Source of the DNA: Evansella caseinilytica
Lineage (GTDB): Bacteria; Bacillota; Bacilli; Bacillales; Salisediminibacteriaceae
Assembly: GCF_900107275.1 (NCBI RefSeq)
Contig: NZ_FNPI01000007.1
Location: 145,459 to 209,458, forward strand
Length of the DNA stretch: 64,000 nucleotides
Direction of reading: 5' to 3'
Part shown: piece after piece, positions 1 through 8,219 of the stretch
Layout: each line of letters starts with the position of its first letter
Position numbering within the stretch: the stretch's first letter is position 1
Translations under genes and position numbers: made by a program
The notes under the pieces: model-generated
What the model was told of the DNA's origin: nothing
Seen by the model: only the letters and a program-made list of their open reading frames with translations
Databases searched by the model: none

Positions 1-45
1 CTCCAGCCCCTCCCTTATCATCCAGTTCCCATCTGTAAATTTCAT
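1..45 (-). CDS. alpha-xylosidase (GH31), N-terminal fragment cut by window edge
   Basis: An ATG at base 45 follows a GAGGTGG ribosome site. The 15 codons before the window edge read MKFTDGNWMIREGLE, which resembles the conserved N-terminus of GH31 alpha-xylosidases of the YicI type (MKFTDGxW). Such enzymes remove alpha-1,6-xylose from xyloglucan oligosaccharides in the cytoplasm. The gene lies downstream of a sugar ABC transporter on the same strand, which fits that role. Only 15 residues are visible, so the call rests on the start motif and context. Confidence 0.65.
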   Translation of the reverse strand, partial: MKFTDGNWMIREGLE

Positions 46-409
46 CTTGCCACCTCTATCTTGATTTTTATTGTATTAGTGTTTGTTCAAAAAGATCGGT
101 TACCTGACAGTGCTTCATCGAGTCAATTTGCGTCGAGTAACCGCAAACGCAGGACGTGGCAGCATTGAGGATGAGTGACATTCCGCTGTTGTTGCACTTA
201 GGCGGAATTGAGCGCATCATGCGGAACCATTGCCTTTTTGAACACACACTATTAAAGATCCGTTGTTAAAGCCCGATAGGAGACCCATTTCCTACCGGGC
301 ATGATTCGGCGGATATGTGGATTTTTCTTCCGCCCCATCGCTGGTCTTGTAAAGCGGTGCCTTACTTTTCAATCAAATGGAGACGTCCTCCGATTGTTGC
401 ATTCTTGCC
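46..409. other. intergenic region with hairpin and repeat fragment
   Basis: This 364-base gap separates the GH31 start from the solute-binding protein. It holds a GTTCAAAAAG repeat end near base 84, a stretch at 196-246 (CTTAGGCGGAATTG then a run to TTTTTGAACAC) that recurs at 26021-26070, and a terminator-like hairpin at 271-300. No coding potential was seen. Confidence 0.6.
271..300 (-). terminator. hairpin after the solute-binding protein gene
   Basis: The arms GCCCGATAGGA and TCCTACCGGGC pair with one A-C mismatch. Read on the minus strand the stem is followed by TTTAAC. The stem resembles the second hairpin (GCTCGATAGG type) of the large repeats at 25.2, 37.2 and 45.7 kb. Confidence 0.55.
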
Positions 410-2110
410 TTAATCGTTCCACAAGCGAATTTTCGCTTGAAGCAATTCGTTGAAATCTGCTTCCATTTTTTCTACTCCGATTTTATCTAAATCATCCATA
501 AATGTATCGTATACCTTATCAAAATCCTCCGGCTTCGCTAAAATAGCTTCCGGAATTCTGCGGTACATTGTGTCCTGTGCACGCTGGAACTTCAGCGCGA
601 TGTCGGAATCAGATTCCCAGTTGATTTGCCACGCTGCCCCCCACGGTTTTACAGGAAATTCATCTGCGGAAGGATACAAGTCTTTCCACATTTCCACACC
701 GTAATTGGCCAGCACTTCTTTTTCTTTCTCTGTGTAATTTTCTTTAATTTGATCAGGGGTATTTATCGTATACGTTTGCCCGCTTGGATCAAGCACACCG
801 TCACCCCAGTTTGGCCCATACGCTCTAAATACTTCAATTCCAGTCCGTTTGTTATATTCTGTGTCACTTAACCGCTTCTCCATCTCTTCCGGAGAGATGA
901 CGCGCTTGCCGTCTTCGATGGTATAATGCTCTCCTTCTACTCCCCAGTTGTGAAGAATTTGTGCTTCGTCCGACGCCATCCAGTCAAGGAACTTAATCGC
1001 ACGCACCGGGTCAGGATTATTCACGCTGATTCCGATCCCCCAGCCGGCAAGATAACCGGAGCTCTGGAAGGTTGCAAACTTGTAGTCTTTCGTCAGAGTG
1101 GCTGGGTAAACACCGTACATTCTTTCATACTTTCCATCCTCACGGAGTGCTGTCTGCGCATCGGCGATATGCCAATCCGCATCGATCAATCCTAGTACCC
1201 TTCCAGAGGAAATTTTCGCAACGTATTGGTCATATTGCTGGACAAACGCTTCCGGATCCAATAATCCTTCCGCATTCAGATGATTGAGCCACCGGAAATA
1301 TTCTCTCTCCTCCGGACGTCGATAATGCAATGTCGCTTCCTGTGTTTCAAAATCGACAACCCACTCGCCGTCATCCGAACCACCGGTAGCAAAAACCGCC
1401 GGATTCGTCACCGAAATCAGCATGCGCCAATCATCCGCGTTCAACGTCAGCGGAATCGTTGGCTGCCCGTCGATTTCAGGATGCTTTTCATAATATGTTC
1501 TGATCGCATTTTCAAAATCTTCCACCGTGTTGATTTCAGGGTATCCTAACTCTTCCACCACTGCGTGTTGCAGCCAAAAGCCGGTCCCCGGCGACCAATA
1601 TTCTTCGTCAACTCCGGCCGTAGCGAGAAAATATATGGAATGATCGTCTTCACTCCATCTCATCCGCTTTAAATAGTCGCCATACATCGCTTTAATATTT
1701 GGTGCATGCTCTTCAATCAAATCAGTTAAATCAAGCATCGCCCCGGCATCGACGAGCAAGTCGCCGTCACCTTTCGGCAAAATGAAATCAGGATATTCAC
1801 CGCCGGCTGCCATCAACGCAATTCTTTCCTTCGGATCACCGATGGCAAAATCAGCTTCAAGCGTTACTCCCGTCGCTTCTTGAATTGCCTGACCTACCGC
1901 GCTGTTCATCCCGTCCCAGCTCGGATTGGTATCCGCTGAAAACATCGTGAACGTAATCGGTTCAAGTGAATCATCATCGCTTGCCATGCTGTCGGAATCC
2001 TTCTCTTCCTGTTTAGAAGAATCCTCATCGCCGCCGCATGCTGCAAGTGCCACCATTAAACTAAGAACAAGAAAAATTCCCAACAACTTGCCAAACCAGT
2101 GTTTCATCAT
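410..2110 (-). CDS. extracellular sugar-binding lipoprotein of an ABC transporter (LplA/YtcQ type)
   Basis: The product (566 aa) starts with a lipoprotein signal: charged MMKHWFGK, a hydrophobic stretch, and lipobox LAAC with Cys25, followed by a Ser/Asp/Glu-rich linker typical of membrane-tethered binding proteins. The rest matches the long (about 550 aa) family 1 solute-binding proteins of LplA/YtcQ type that work with LplB/LplC permeases. It would capture an oligosaccharide outside the membrane. The start ATG has an AAAGGAGGG site. Its permeases are encoded just upstream; no ATPase is in the window, so a shared MsmX-like ATPase is inferred. The neighbouring GH31 and GH95 genes suggest a xyloglucan-type ligand. 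Confidence 0.9.
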   Translation of the reverse strand: MMKHWFGKLLGIFLVLSLMVALAACGGDEDSSKQEEKDSDSMASDDDSLEPITFTMFSADTNPSWDGMNSAVGQAIQEATGVTLEADFAIGDPKERIALMAAGGEYPDFILPKGDGDLLVDAGAMLDLTDLIEEHAPNIKAMYGDYLKRMRWSEDDHSIYFLATAGVDEEYWSPGTGFWLQHAVVEELGYPEINTVEDFENAIRTYYEKHPEIDGQPTIPLTLNADDWRMLISVTNPAVFATGGSDDGEWVVDFETQEATLHYRRPEEREYFRWLNHLNAEGLLDPEAFVQQYDQYVAKISSGRVLGLIDADWHIADAQTALREDGKYERMYGVYPATLTKDYKFATFQSSGYLAGWGIGISVNNPDPVRAIKFLDWMASDEAQILHNWGVEGEHYTIEDGKRVISPEEMEKRLSDTEYNKRTGIEVFRAYGPNWGDGVLDPSGQTYTINTPDQIKENYTEKEKEVLANYGVEMWKDLYPSADEFPVKPWGAAWQINWESDSDIALKFQRAQDTMYRRIPEAILAKPEDFDKVYDTFMDDLDKIGVEKMEADFNELLQAKIRLWND

Positions 2111-2326
2111 TTACCCTCCTTTTAATTTTCCAGGACATTCTTAATATATAAAAACAGGTTTCCCTGCTTTCATCAAATGACATAAGCTTTCCAGCCTCCA
2201 AAAAAGCGTTTACATTTTTATAAAAACCTTTGCTTTTTGACCACACGCAGCAAATACTCCTCACAATCGCCATCATGCTGGGGCTAAGCTGACTCTCGTA
2301 TTCCTAAATGACGAGCCGGAATTCCG

Positions 2327-2352
2327 TATTCCCGGCGTGAAGACCGGGAATA
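2327..2352. other. stem-loop between permease and binding-protein genes
   Basis: Perfect 9-base arms TATTCCCGG and CCGGGAATA enclose an 8-base loop in the 260-base gap between the second permease and the binding-protein gene. There is no T-run on the minus strand, so an mRNA processing or stabilising hairpin is more likely than a strong terminator. A weak cre-like match (TGTAAACGCTTTTT) lies at 2204-2217. Confidence 0.5.
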
Positions 2353-2370
2353 TCGTACGAAAAAAATAAT

Positions 2371-3282
2371 TTACTTCACTGCTCCAAGGGTCATGCCTTT
2401 TACGAAATACCTTTGTAAAAATGGATAAACAAGCAATATCGGAACGACGGTAACAATCGTGATCGCCATCCTGACAGATTCCGGCGACACCCGCTTCATC
2501 AGCTCCAACCCTTGCCCACGGACGGAATCGATCCCCCCGCTCGTTGATGTCGTGGTGTTCTGCAATATTTTCATCAGTTCGTACTGTAAGGTAGTCAAAG
2601 CCGGATTGGTGCTGTTGTAAATGTACGTATCAAACCAGGCATTCCACTGACTGACAGCAATAAACAAAGCAATCGTGGCCAAAACAGGCTTACATATCGG
2701 CAAAATAATTTTCCAGTATATTGTAAAGTCATTGGCTCCATCAATTTTTGCCGATTCCTGAAGGGCAAACGGCAGCCCATCCATAAAGGAACGAATGATA
2801 ATGATGTTCCAGGCGCTGACCAGCCCCGGAAGGATGTATACTGCAAACGAGTTGATCAAGCCTAAATCCCGGATTAACATATATGTCGGAATCAGTCCGC
2901 CGGAGAAAAACATCGTTAACACAATAACCGTTGAAACGAATTTTCTTGCCTGAAAATCCTTGCGGCTCAATGTATATGCAATCATCGAGCAGACAAACAC
3001 CCCTAGAACCGTACCGATAACCGTCCGCAAAACAGAATTGGTGAACCCGGTTATCAAGGTGTCGTACTGCAAAATGACCGCATAGTTATCCAAGGTAAAC
3101 TCCCGTGGCCAGATATAGATACCCCCGCGGACGGTATCCGTTGATTCATTTAAAGACAGTGCCAGCACATTTAGAAATGGATACAACGTGATGACGATAA
3201 CAAGTATCATTAACGTATAATTGAAAATATCGAACAGCCGTTCATTTAAATTCGTCTTTGAAAGCTTCGCCCTTTTTGCCAT
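2371..3282 (-). CDS. carbohydrate ABC transporter permease (LplC/YtcP type)
   Basis: This 303-residue inner-membrane protein has six predicted membrane segments. It carries the EAA loop of MalG-type permeases (ESAKIDGANDFTIYWKIILP, around residues 185-205) that docks to the ATPase. I chose the ATG at 3282 because GGGGGTG lies seven bases upstream; an in-frame GTG at 3291 has no room for a ribosome site. It follows the partner permease by 14 bases and precedes the binding-protein gene, so the three form one transporter operon. Confidence 0.92.
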   Translation of the reverse strand: MAKRAKLSKTNLNERLFDIFNYTLMILVIVITLYPFLNVLALSLNESTDTVRGGIYIWPREFTLDNYAVILQYDTLITGFTNSVLRTVIGTVLGVFVCSMIAYTLSRKDFQARKFVSTVIVLTMFFSGGLIPTYMLIRDLGLINSFAVYILPGLVSAWNIIIIRSFMDGLPFALQESAKIDGANDFTIYWKIILPICKPVLATIALFIAVSQWNAWFDTYIYNSTNPALTTLQYELMKILQNTTTSTSGGIDSVRGQGLELMKRVSPESVRMAITIVTVVPILLVYPFLQRYFVKGMTLGAVK

Positions 3283-3296
3283 GCTCTTCACCCCCG

Positions 3297-4256
3297 CTAC
3301 ATTACGCTCGTTTTCGTGAATCGTTTGAAAATTCCATTGGCTAGGAGCAACAAGACGATACTGACAATGGAATTAAAGATCCCGATCGCTGTTCCATAAG
3401 AATAGCGCCCCAATCCAATCCCATAATTTAACGCATACAGCTCCAGCACATCGGAATACTCTTTCACCAACGAGTTTCCTAACAACAGCTGCCTTTCAAA
3501 GCCGATGCTAATCATACCGCCGATGGAAAGGATAAGAATAACCATCATGGTCGGGCGAATTCCCGGAAGAGTAATATGCCATATCCGCCGCCATCTTCCC
3601 GCTCCGTCAACCTTCGCCGCTTCATATAATTGCGGATCAATACCGGCCATCGCCGCCAGGAAGATAATCGAGTTCCAGCCCATCTCTTTCCAAACATCGG
3701 AAAAGGTGACGATCCACCAAAACCATTTTTCTTTCGACATGAACTGAACGGGAGAATCGACGATATTCAATGCCATTAAGATATCGTTTACAATTCCACC
3801 GTCAGTGGAAAGCATTTTCGTGACAATCCCGGCCACAACCACCCACGAAACGAAATGGGGCAAATAAGAAATCGTTTGAACCGATCGTTTAAATAAGGAA
3901 TGCCTTACTTCGTTTAACAGTACCGCAAAAATAATCGGAATGGTAAAGCCCGCAACCAGCAGCATGACGCTCATTGCCACCGTGTTCCGTAATACGAGAT
4001 AAAAGTAGTCGTCCTGAAAAAGATTGATAAAATGTGTCAAGCCGACCCATTCCTGTTCAGTAAATGCCCTTCCCGGCCGAAAATTTTGAAATGCCATCGT
4101 CCATCCCCACACCGGAAGATAATTAAATACAAATACCCAAATCACAAAGGGGATCGACATTAAATATAATAATTTTTGATCAAGTGCTGTTTTCCAAAAG
4201 CTTTTTTTCTTTTTAACGGGAACCGCTGTATGCGCTTTCTCCGGTGACACCTCCAT
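3297..4256 (-). CDS. carbohydrate ABC transporter permease (LplB type)
   Basis: The product (319 aa) has a basic cytoplasmic N-terminus (KKKKSFWK) and six predicted membrane helices. Its EAA-type loop (YEAAKVDGAGRWRRIWHITL) lies around residues 210-230, as in LplB/YtcP and UgpA relatives. The start has AAAGGAGGGG eight bases upstream. It is the first gene of the transporter operon, and a good cre box lies 95 bases upstream, so CcpA repression plus activation by the YesN-type regulator encoded upstream is likely. Confidence 0.92.
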   Translation of the reverse strand: MEVSPEKAHTAVPVKKKKSFWKTALDQKLLYLMSIPFVIWVFVFNYLPVWGWTMAFQNFRPGRAFTEQEWVGLTHFINLFQDDYFYLVLRNTVAMSVMLLVAGFTIPIIFAVLLNEVRHSLFKRSVQTISYLPHFVSWVVVAGIVTKMLSTDGGIVNDILMALNIVDSPVQFMSKEKWFWWIVTFSDVWKEMGWNSIIFLAAMAGIDPQLYEAAKVDGAGRWRRIWHITLPGIRPTMMVILILSIGGMISIGFERQLLLGNSLVKEYSDVLELYALNYGIGLGRYSYGTAIGIFNSIVSIVLLLLANGIFKRFTKTSVM

Positions 4257-4350
4257 GACTTACCCCTCCTTTTACACTTTCATCTTACCGAAATTTGTCG
4301 GTAATAAATACATGAAGGATTACTGTTAAAATCATATAAAAATTTTATAG

Positions 4351-4365
4351 TGTATTCGCTTACAT
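4351..4365. promoter_or_regulatory. cre box candidate upstream of the transporter operon
   Basis: Read on the minus strand, ATGTAAGCGAATACA fits every position of the loose CcpA consensus WTGNAANCGNWNNCW. It lies between the response-regulator gene and the first permease gene, about 95 bases before the permease start, which suits catabolite control of sugar uptake. Confidence 0.65.
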
Positions 4366-4444
4366 CCAGGCAGAACAATGACTTTCGGAAAATCAATCCT
4401 CGTGATCCATTCCCTTTTTGCCATGTTTTCCGGAGATGCTTGCA

Positions 4445-4496
4445 CACAAAAAGGGAGTGTCTTAAATGAGTGGTTTTCCCACTTTTTAGACACCCC
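4445..4496 (-). terminator. rho-independent terminator after the response-regulator gene
   Basis: The long imperfect stem GGGGTGTCT...AGACACTCCC on the minus strand is followed by CTTTTTG. It belongs to a family of GGTGTCT/AGACACC hairpins found at several other gene ends in this window. Confidence 0.75.
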
Positions 4497-4511
4497 GCAT
4501 GAACAGCTTCA

Positions 4512-6077
4512 TCAACCGCTGGCTTCCTTCTTATTCATCTGCTGCATATATTGTCTGCGGTAGGCAGACGGGGATATTTTTTCGTATTTTTTAAACTTGC
4601 TGTGGAAATAATCCACATTGCTGTAGCCGATCGCTTCCGCCACCTGGTAAACCTTGTATCCATCAAGCAGCAGCTTTTTCCCGTTTTCAATTCTGATTTT
4701 ATCGAGATAGGTATTGAAGTATTCCCCGGTAAAATTTTTGAACAATTTCCCTAGATAGGCACTGTTATAATTAAATACTTCTGCAAGGGTTTCCAGTTTG
4801 AGGTTCTCGTTATACCTTCTGTTGATGAAGTCGATCATTTTCTTCATCTGTGTTTCCGTATCTCCATGGGAAAGGCACTTCATAATTTTTTCCATGAGTT
4901 GTTTAGAGAATTTCACTAATTCAGCGATGTTGCGCTGCTGATACACCTCGATAACCTGTTCCGATAAGCGGGAAATTTCCTCTCTTTCGCGCTCGTTCGT
5001 TGAGCCCGACAGCTTGCTGATTGTCCCCGACAAGATTTTCACAAATGCGTTTTTGATTTTCTTCTCGCATAATTCATCGTTGCAATGGATGATGTCCTGC
5101 AGTAAAGATTCCACTAGGTCCTTTCTGCCGACATCGGCTGCAAAATACAGTTTCTCGATAATTTCCCCTGCATCCACTTCCTTTCCCGCCACCGGTTTCG
5201 TCACAAGGCTGGCGCTCGTAATCATCCCATTGGTATCGTGAAAAAATTTATTTTTCATTAACTGCAACGCGTCTTCATATGCCTGCCCAAGGTCGCAAAA
5301 CCGGGTTACGGATGGGCCTAATGCCGCATAAAACCCGATATCATCAGGATGAATCAATTCACGCAACTCATTATATAACCTTTGCGAACGCTGTCCATTT
5401 GAATAAGTCCGGTTTGTCATTACCACAAGATAAGGGTCATTCCAGAAAACAACACCTTGGTTCTGTTGAAAATATTTTTGCAACAGCTGTTTTATCAATC
5501 CAGGATGTCCAATAGCGTCGATGGGTTCTTCCAGTTTGATGAGGATAAATGCATATCTGCTCCACGACAGGTCTAAAGATTCTAGCACTGGAGCGGTGAT
5601 TTCTTCCAAAACTTCCTGTCCGCCATAAGAGAGGCCGGATAACAGGAGTTGTTCCCGCTTCACTCCGATGTCATTGTATTCAAGCTGCTTTCTCTCCGAC
5701 TCATGGCGCAACGTTTCCTTAATACTTTGAAGATACTCTATCAGTTCATCTTCATCCACAGGCTTTAACATGTAGCCGGCAACATCGCTCGTAATCGCCT
5801 TTCTGGCGTAATTAAAATCGGCATAGCCGCTTAAAATAAGAAATTGGATGGAAGTATCCGCATCCCTGATCTTTTTGATGAGCTCCAAACCATCCATTCC
5901 TGTCATGCGAATATCGGAAATAATTAAGTCAGGCGAATGGTTCTGGTACATCAGATACGCTTCCAGCCCATTCCCGGCAAGGCCGACGACTTGAAACCCG
6001 TAATCTTCCCATGTAATCAGCGTTTTCAACCCAACTCTCACAACCGGCTCATCATCAACAATAAGCACTTTATACAT
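4512..6077 (-). CDS. AraC-type two-component response regulator (YesN family)
   Basis: The 521-residue protein has an N-terminal receiver domain (LIVDDEP at 5-11, phosphoacceptor Asp55 in SDIRM, Lys in MLKPVDEDE), a long middle linker and a C-terminal AraC/XylS helix-turn-helix pair (about 420-515). It would bind DNA when phosphorylated by the kinase encoded directly upstream. I chose the ATG at 6077 because AGAGGGGG lies six to seven bases upstream. The start overlaps the last codons of the kinase gene, implying translational coupling. The adjacent transporter and glycosidase genes are its likely targets. Confidence 0.92.
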   Translation of the reverse strand: MYKVLIVDDEPVVRVGLKTLITWEDYGFQVVGLAGNGLEAYLMYQNHSPDLIISDIRMTGMDGLELIKKIRDADTSIQFLILSGYADFNYARKAITSDVAGYMLKPVDEDELIEYLQSIKETLRHESERKQLEYNDIGVKREQLLLSGLSYGGQEVLEEITAPVLESLDLSWSRYAFILIKLEEPIDAIGHPGLIKQLLQKYFQQNQGVVFWNDPYLVVMTNRTYSNGQRSQRLYNELRELIHPDDIGFYAALGPSVTRFCDLGQAYEDALQLMKNKFFHDTNGMITSASLVTKPVAGKEVDAGEIIEKLYFAADVGRKDLVESLLQDIIHCNDELCEKKIKNAFVKILSGTISKLSGSTNEREREEISRLSEQVIEVYQQRNIAELVKFSKQLMEKIMKCLSHGDTETQMKKMIDFINRRYNENLKLETLAEVFNYNSAYLGKLFKNFTGEYFNTYLDKIRIENGKKLLLDGYKVYQVAEAIGYSNVDYFHSKFKKYEKISPSAYRRQYMQQMNKKEASG

Positions 6078-7869
6078 TTTCATCCCCCTCTTTTTTTCCA
6101 ACAGGTATTCTGAAAGAAACGCGTGTGCCTTTTTGATAATTGCTGTCTATTATCAATCCGCTTTTCGGACCGTATGTTAATATCAGCCGTTCATGAACAT
6201 TCCGCAGGCCAATCCGGTTTTCCTCATCGTCCATCATCGACAAGCTTTGAAAAATTTGCAGCTTCTTCTCCTCCGTAATACCGATGCCGTTATCAACCAC
6301 CTGGACGACGACTTCATCATGCATCAGCCTTGTTTCTAATATGACCTGTCCACCTTGATGTTTTTTTTCAAGGCCGTGGATGACGGCGTTTTCCACCAAC
6401 GGCTGAATAATTAACGGCGGGATATTGATGGCAGCGGTTTCCGGATCAATATGAATATCGTATTGTAGCCGGTCCTCGAAGCGGAATTGCTGAATATCGA
6501 GGTAAGCCCTGACCAGTTCCACTTCATCAGATAACGATATTTTTCCTCCACCGATCTCCAGGCTTCTCCTAAGCAGTTTACCAAGCTTTTTCACAATCTG
6601 AGATATTTCCTTTTCGCCCCTCATATGGGCTTTCATCCGAATCGTTTCCAGCGCGTTGAACAAAAAATGCGGATTGATTTGACTGGCAAGCATCTTTAGC
6701 TTTATTTCACTTTGCCTCTGTTCGAGCATTCTTTTTTCCGTATTTTTCGCTTCCACTTCTTTAAGCAGCTTTTTGATGCTTTCCCTCATTAAATAAAATT
6801 GCTTGGATAGTTGTCCGACTTCATCTTTTCCGGCAATGACGGAAGTGTCCGATAAGTCGCCTTCTTCTACTTTTTTAATCTGGCGGCTCAATTGAAAGAG
6901 GCGTTTGGAAATAAGGCGGGAAAAAACATAGATTAATATAAACGCGATGATAATGCTGATAAAAATAACGATAAGTCCAAGATAAACAAAGCGGTCGGCA
7001 TCTCTTACAATCTCGGAATTCGGAATGATCTGCATAATGCGCAAGTCGTTAGCGCTCATGTTCATCACGATGCTGTCGACGATAATTTGCGAGGGGATGT
7101 CGAAAACAACCGCTTCAAATCTCCCCGTTTCCCCCTGTAATACCGGCTGAGAGCTCGTGACATCGCCTAAGTTGTAGCCGAGATATTCCCGTTGATTGGT
7201 GGAAATAATATTATTTTCCTCATCCACGATCAGTGTAGGGGTAGGTTCCTGCAATAAGGTCCAATCCAAATATTCCGTATTGACATTGATGACTAGCATA
7301 CCGCTCGTTCGATGTTCCACATAGTTGATCACTCTTACTAAGCTTAGAAACTTTTCATTGCCCTTCGTTTCGTCCTGGATATAGTACCATCCCATAAGAC
7401 CTTGTCCCATTGTTGCGAGCTGAAACCAACGGGTTTCCTTGACTTGTCCCGTATCCGGAATAAACCTCCAGTTATTCAACATCGAAGGATTGTCTATATA
7501 AAAACGTATATTCGTTATTTCTTGATAATACCGGATAATACTGTCAAAATCAGTATAGTTTTTATAAGCGGCGACAACTTCAAATATTGATTCGTAGTCG
7601 GTGTTAACTAGTTCTTTCAACCTTTGGTCAAAAAGCGCATTATCCGCTACGTAAATCGGCGCGGCTAAAAATTCCGCCGTCCGCTTCTTGATCCTGTCCA
7701 CATCGTTGTTCGTTTGCTCAATGGCATTGTCCAATGCCATCTGCCTCAGTTCATAGGTTAAAAATATCCCGACGATTAAGACTGGGATAATAACGACAAC
7801 GATAAACGAAAAAACAAGCTTATTACGAATCTTCATGTCATTAAACCGATGAATAAAAAACTTTTTCAT
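6070..7869 (-). CDS. sensor histidine kinase (YesM family)
   Basis: The product (599 aa) has a membrane helix near residues 17-38, an extracellular sensor of about 250 residues, a second helix near 295-315, a HAMP domain, a His_kinase domain (NPHFLFNALETI with the phosphorylated His) and an HATPase domain (PLVENAVIHGLE, DNGIGI). This is the YesM/LytS-type architecture that pairs with YesN regulators. The start ATG has TGGAGAAG seven bases upstream. It overlaps the regulator gene at its 3' end. A cre-like box lies about 40 bases before the start. The sensed sugar is not visible from sequence. Confidence 0.92.
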   Translation of the reverse strand: MKKFFIHRFNDMKIRNKLVFSFIVVVIIPVLIVGIFLTYELRQMALDNAIEQTNNDVDRIKKRTAEFLAAPIYVADNALFDQRLKELVNTDYESIFEVVAAYKNYTDFDSIIRYYQEITNIRFYIDNPSMLNNWRFIPDTGQVKETRWFQLATMGQGLMGWYYIQDETKGNEKFLSLVRVINYVEHRTSGMLVINVNTEYLDWTLLQEPTPTLIVDEENNIISTNQREYLGYNLGDVTSSQPVLQGETGRFEAVVFDIPSQIIVDSIVMNMSANDLRIMQIIPNSEIVRDADRFVYLGLIVIFISIIIAFILIYVFSRLISKRLFQLSRQIKKVEEGDLSDTSVIAGKDEVGQLSKQFYLMRESIKKLLKEVEAKNTEKRMLEQRQSEIKLKMLASQINPHFLFNALETIRMKAHMRGEKEISQIVKKLGKLLRRSLEIGGGKISLSDEVELVRAYLDIQQFRFEDRLQYDIHIDPETAAINIPPLIIQPLVENAVIHGLEKKHQGGQVILETRLMHDEVVVQVVDNGIGITEEKKLQIFQSLSMMDDEENRIGLRNVHERLILTYGPKSGLIIDSNYQKGTRVSFRIPVGKKEGDENV

Positions 7870-7906
7870 GTTATCTTCTCCAGGTTGTTGGTTTTTAATC
7901 GCCTCC

Positions 7907-7921
7907 GGTAAACGCTTACAT
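7907..7921. promoter_or_regulatory. cre box candidate upstream of the histidine kinase
   Basis: On the minus strand TGTAAGCGTTTACC matches 13 of 14 positions of the consensus TGWAANCGNTNWCA (last base differs). It lies 38 bases before the kinase start, downstream of a TATAAT-like element at 7947-7952, a position suited to repression by CcpA. Confidence 0.6.
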
Positions 7922-8129
7922 AAAATGACTTTATACAATATTTTTAATTATACAGTACGAAATCATCAACAATCCACGACCTAATTATGGCTTTTTTCAT
8001 ATAAAAATTAGTGATTTCACCGGAACACGGCGGTGTCGCAAATAGCTGATTGTACAAAAAAGGATGATGCATTTTTTCACTTCAGTTTTCACATTGCTTT
8101 TTAAAGCGATTTTTCAACAACAACAAATA

Positions 8130-8165
8130 GGGTGTCACAAAAAGATTTTTCCTTTGGTGACACCC
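8130..8165 (-). terminator. hairpin after the GH95 gene
   Basis: GGGTGTCAC and GTGACACCC pair across an A/T-rich loop 55 bases after the GH95 stop. The loop holds T-runs, but the 3' tail is only weakly T-rich (TATTTG on the minus strand). Confidence 0.6.
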
Positions 8166-8219
8166 TGACGCAACGAGTTACTTTTCCGGTACCATGGTCC
8201 CATACTGCTCCATTGTCCA

